A stretch of DNA of 64,000 bases from contig NZ_JAGQCH010000006.1 in NCBI RefSeq assembly GCF_024346055.1, forward strand, positions 102,864 through 166,863, in the 5' to 3' direction. Each line of letters begins with the position of its first letter. The first letter of the stretch is position 1. Below, piece by piece: positions 61,658-64,000 of the stretch. Made by a program: the position numbers and the translations under genes. The notes below the pieces were generated by a model that did not search any database, was not told the DNA's origin, and worked only from the letters and a program-made list of their open reading frames with translations. This DNA is from Cyanobium sp. Cruz CV13-4-11. Its GTDB lineage: Bacteria > Cyanobacteriota > Cyanobacteriia > PCC-6307 > Cyanobiaceae.

Positions 61658-62281
61658 TTATCGACGTGGTGCCGCTGAGCCGATGTGTGTGAGCCTGGCT
61701 GCCTCCTGAGCTGGCCTTTCACCCCGAGGCACTGCGGGGCTCGGTCCATCGCTACAAGATCGCGCTCCGCGCAGCCTGCATGCGACTGGTCTAGGAAGTC
61801 CAGGATCAGGATATGATGCTACGGATTGCCGTGGGCAGAAGGGACCGCAATGGTGTTGACGGGCAGGCTGATCGCCGACTGGGCAAAGGCTTCCACCCAG
61901 CTTCAGACTCCTGCAATTAGAATTGATGCAATTGAATCGTATGTGTCGGTGATGCCATAAAGGTAGGCAGTTATTTCGCGAGGCACTGTCCCGCCGCTTG
62001 GTATTCTCAGTCTCACGAGCCATGACTGCATGGCGCACAGACCCGTTCCACACGACATCTGCCTTGGAGACGGGCACTCTCTGACTCGTCAAGCATATCA
62101 GAAATGCATGTAATTTAACGCGGCGGCTAATGGGAGCAAATTCGATCAGAAGATCCACATCGCTTTCCCTGGGTCGAGAATCGCCACTAATATCTGAGCC
62201 AAAGGCAAAAAGCCATTGAACGCTGTACTTATAGCTCAGCTTGCCGATGGCTTCTTTGTGATTCTCGAGAATAGTGGTCAT
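61658..62281 (-). CDS. MntA-type nucleotidyltransferase domain protein
   Basis: The N-terminal 110 residues form a minimal nucleotidyltransferase: MTTILENHKEAIGKLSYKYS, LFAFGSDISGDSRPRESDVD (G-S-x8-S-D-x-D active site) and a C-terminal VVWNGSVRHAVMARETENTK. MntA proteins usually neutralise a HepT ribonuclease by adding AMP. The rest of the frame to 61658 is not like the family, so the true end may be near 61920. No clear intact HepT partner is visible. It lies next to attC site 1 and could be the last cassette. Confidence 0.6.
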   Translation of the reverse strand: MTTILENHKEAIGKLSYKYSVQWLFAFGSDISGDSRPRESDVDLLIEFAPISRRVKLHAFLICLTSQRVPVSKADVVWNGSVRHAVMARETENTKRRDSASRNNCLPLWHHRHIRFNCINSNCRSLKLGGSLCPVGDQPARQHHCGPFCPRQSVASYPDPGLPRPVACRLRGARSCSDGPSPAVPRGERPAQEAARLTHIGSAAPRR

Positions 62282-62362
62282 GTTTCACATCTTGAGCCTT
62301 CCCGCCCTACGCAACAGGTTTGAGGGATTCTGAGCTTACAGAGATTGGCACCTAGTATCATA

Positions 62363-62446
62363 CTAACGCTTGCCATCACCTGGCCGCAGTGAGTTTATGG
62401 GAACAATGAAGCATCTGGTGGCGGCTCAGGTGAATGGCAATGTTAG
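62363..62446 (-). other. attC-like site 1 (integron cassette site)
   Basis: On the minus strand the 84-base element begins GTCTAACATTGCCATTCACC and ends TGATGGCAAGCGTTAG. Outer arms CTAAC/GTTAG and inner arms TGCCAT...CACCTG/CAGGTGATGGCA pair with a few unpaired bases, the classic attC fold. The outer pattern GTCTAAC...GCGTTAG is like the well-known aadA cassette attC. The stop codon (TAA) of the DUF4336 gene lies inside the outer arm. Confidence 0.8.
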
Positions 62447-63165
62447 ACGGACCCAACAGTGCCTCCAAGAAAGGCCGAGTATGCACTAGTCAGCATAGCC
62501 TTACCAGCAAACTCGACAACTGCACCGTGAGCAACGATGACTCTATCGAAGTTCCAAGACAATACCTCCTGAATTGACTTACGAAGTGAGTCTTTGTCCG
62601 ACGAAGCTATCCGTTCAAGAATAGTAGGCTCAAGTCGATTGTATCCACCAGCGATTCGAGTCGTGAATCTAGTTAGCCAGGGAAATGAGTAATCGAAATT
62701 GAATGCGCTATCTGTCAGGACTATTGTTTTACTAGGCACGTGGCAAAAGGCAAACTCGTTCAAAGGGGAGGGCCCCAAAGGGCCCATCGTCTTTAGACCA
62801 GAAAGACTGCAGATTTGGATTCCGGCCCATGGTGAAGGCCCGGCAGACATCAAAAGATTATCAATCAACAGATCAGGGCACTTCCTCTTTAGAGCGGAGG
62901 ACCCCCATAGGTTGGCTTGTGGATAGCGATGCTTGAATTCATTGCAGTAAAGATGATGGTATGAATTTGGCGCAACCAGATCGCTTACGACACCAAGCTC
63001 TGACAGCTCTTCATCGAGGTCAAGTGTTGGCTTGATTGGCGATATGACAATTAGCCTGCAAGATTCTTGATCGCGGATCACAGTCATCCTGGTGCCGATG
63101 CTTAGGCCAAAATACTTCTGCGGCTGTTCAGCAACCCAGATGTTTTCATCAAGACATTGAAGCAT
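62443..63165 (-). CDS. DUF4336 family protein (integron cassette gene)
   Basis: A 240-residue soluble protein starting MLQCLDENIWVAEQPQKYFG. It has a metallo-beta-lactamase-like fold signature of DUF4336: RLIVISPIKPTLDLDEELSE, VAPNSYHHLYCNEFKHRYPQ, KTIVLTDSAFNFDYSFPWL and RVIVAHGAVVEFAGKAML. Function is unknown. It is much more AT-rich than the chromosomal genes, sits exactly between attC sites 2 and 1, and its stop lies in site 1, as in integron cassettes. Confidence 0.82.
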   Translation of the reverse strand: MLQCLDENIWVAEQPQKYFGLSIGTRMTVIRDQESCRLIVISPIKPTLDLDEELSELGVVSDLVAPNSYHHLYCNEFKHRYPQANLWGSSALKRKCPDLLIDNLLMSAGPSPWAGIQICSLSGLKTMGPLGPSPLNEFAFCHVPSKTIVLTDSAFNFDYSFPWLTRFTTRIAGGYNRLEPTILERIASSDKDSLRKSIQEVLSWNFDRVIVAHGAVVEFAGKAMLTSAYSAFLGGTVGSV

Positions 63166-63257
63166 GACTCAGCGAATCTGTTGGGAACTAAGTATATGTA
63201 GAAGACCTGCCTGGCGTCAGGCCTGCCACTAACGGTCGTAGCCAGACTGGTTCCGAC

Positions 63258-63343
63258 TAACGCTTGCCATCACCTGGCCGCAGAGCGCCAGGAAGATCAA
63301 CAAAGAGCATGCGGCGGCGGCTCAGGTGTATGGCATTGTTAGC
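63258..63343 (-). other. attC-like site 2 (integron cassette site)
   Basis: On the minus strand this 86-base element begins CTAACAATGCCATACACCTG and ends CAGGTGATGGCAAGCGTTAG. It has the same arms as site 1 with a different centre (the loop bases differ), which is how attC sites of one array relate to each other. It lies 16 bases past the hicA stop. Confidence 0.8.
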
Positions 63344-63359
63344 CGATGTCCCGCCAGCA

Positions 63360-63572
63360 TCACAGATGACCTGGTTCAAGGCCAGTGTACTTGGCGATTC
63401 GAGACAACATCCTGGGGCCAATCTCCTCGCCATCATGGAATGCAAAGATATAGTCCGGATAGTCTGGATGTTCAAGGGTCTTGTGAGATCCTGACTGACG
63501 CTTAACTCTCCATCCAATGGACTGCAAGGCGGCCAATACTTTCTTGGCTTTGGCTGACGGCCAATTACTCAT
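63360..63572 (-). CDS. hicA: HicA-family mRNA interferase toxin
   Basis: A 70-residue toxin with the double-stranded-RNA-binding-like fold. Typical: KAKKVLAALQSIGWRVKRQ, then the catalytic His in SGSHKTLEHPDYPDYIFAFH and the end IGPRMLSRIAKYTGLEPGHL. It overlaps hicB by four bases. The pair sits in an attC-bounded cassette, where such toxin-antitoxin systems are often found. Confidence 0.9.
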   Translation of the reverse strand: MSNWPSAKAKKVLAALQSIGWRVKRQSGSHKTLEHPDYPDYIFAFHDGEEIGPRMLSRIAKYTGLEPGHL

Positions 63573-63778
63573 GCAGAGAGTGGAAGCGTAAACAGGATGC
63601 TGACTGGCTCTGATTCGCCATTTTCAAGCCGTTCGGCCATAACACGAAGGGCTAAGACTTCAGCCTTTGCCATTGCATCAGCACAGGAACTTCCATAAGC
63701 AAGAACTCCAGGTAGCTCTGGCACCTCGGCGATCCAACGACCGTCTACTTCTTGTTCGCATTCCAACGTGAAATTCAT
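63569..63778 (-). CDS. hicB: HicB-family antitoxin (short form)
   Basis: A 69-residue protein from the ATG at 63778: MNFTLECEQEVDGRWIAEVP, then ELPGVLAYGSSCADAMAKAE and a terminal helix. It is the partially degraded RNase H-like fold of HicB without a separate DNA-binding domain. An upstream frame extension to 63829 is not family-like. It precedes hicA with a four-base overlap. Confidence 0.88.
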   Translation of the reverse strand: MNFTLECEQEVDGRWIAEVPELPGVLAYGSSCADAMAKAEVLALRVMAERLENGESEPVSILFTLPLSA

Positions 63779-63871
63779 GTTTACAGCCGAGCTGATGCCA
63801 CTGTAGCCAGAACCCAGGTTAGAGCGCATCCATTTCTTCCGCCCAGCCCGGCTCCCTACCCAGAGATTCGG

Positions 63872-63957
63872 CTAACGCTGCCCCTGAGTGGCAGGCAAGA
63901 AGCTATCGCCATCGAAGCAGACTTGACGGCGGCCTGTCCACTCCAGGGGCTTGTTCG
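63872..63957 (-). other. attC-like site 3 (integron cassette site)
   Basis: On the minus strand the element begins CGAACAAGCCCCTGGAGTGG and ends CCACTCAGGGGCAGCGTTAG, with matching arms (GCCCCTGGAGTGG / CCACTCAGGGGC) around a short loop. The outer right arm is GTTAG; the left outer arm (CGAAC) is less standard. It lies upstream of hicB and would be the attC of the previous cassette, whose gene is beyond the window. Confidence 0.68.
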
Positions 63958-64000
63958 AAGGTGTCGCATCTCCACAGGCAGCGTTTGCGGACCTACGCCT

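Overview
The window looks like a chromosome segment from a high-GC unicellular picocyanobacterium of the Synechococcus/Cyanobium type. This is inferred from gene content: the chlorophyll-synthesis gene chlH, psbK, a high-light-inducible protein, a CP12-type protein, a plant-type ferredoxin, a Ycf55-family protein, a photosystem I accumulation factor, glgC, and several families (DUF3038, DUF4335, DUF2949, DUF3727) known mainly from cyanobacteria. No rRNA or tRNA gene was seen.

Region 1 (1-9.0 kb) is housekeeping: DUF4335/DUF3038, apt, an FAD monooxygenase, hli, a dapB pair and chlH. Region 2 (9.0-18.3 kb) is an accessory island. It holds a secreted protein with a sorting-type C-terminal tail, seven whole or partial copies of a DUF2887/Rpn-type PD-(D/E)XK nuclease, intact toxin-antitoxin pairs (AbrB/PIN and YefM/YoeB), toxin-antitoxin loci whose toxin has been cut away (RES, VapC, and the partner of a DUF433 protein), a displaced psbK, and a frameshifted HpsJ-like gene. 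Region 3 (18.3-24 kb) is folP with a relic of tpiA upstream, Pho-box-linked pstS, then ferritin, feoB and feoA for iron. Region 4 (24-42 kb) carries a phosphatase, a substrate-binding/vWA secreted module, a PhoX phosphatase with a phytase-like partner, an NYN protein, PhzF, an AAA+ domain fused to a NapH/NosR-like iron-sulfur membrane protein, pdeM, CBS, CDP-alcohol phosphotransferase, VanW and epimerase genes.

Region 5 (41-54 kb) is dense housekeeping: hisA, a Fur-family regulator, Ycf55, photosystem I factor, fumC, phoH, then a run from a GNAT-like gene through ruvX, DUF3727, YqeG and proB with touching or overlapping ends. Two secreted phosphatases follow. Region 6 (54.8-62.3 kb) mixes decay (a P450 relic, a GNAT fragment, a degenerate paralogue) with a minus-strand series ending in glgC, plus CP12-like and ferredoxin genes. 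A GC-rich hairpin recurs 62-66 nt before four minus-strand start codons here.

Region 7 (62.3-64 kb) is the most unusual part. Three sites with the arm layout of integron attC recombination sites bracket minus-strand cassettes: hicB-hicA and a DUF4336 gene, with a MntA-type nucleotidyltransferase next. No integrase is visible in the window, so this is either the end of a chromosomal integron or an integrase-less attC cluster.

Working links: phosphate scavenging (pstS, phoX, phytase-like, PAP2 and histidine phosphatases), iron handling (ftn, feoAB, Fur-family) and carbon storage/Calvin-cycle control (glgC, CP12-like, mutarotase, ferredoxin).
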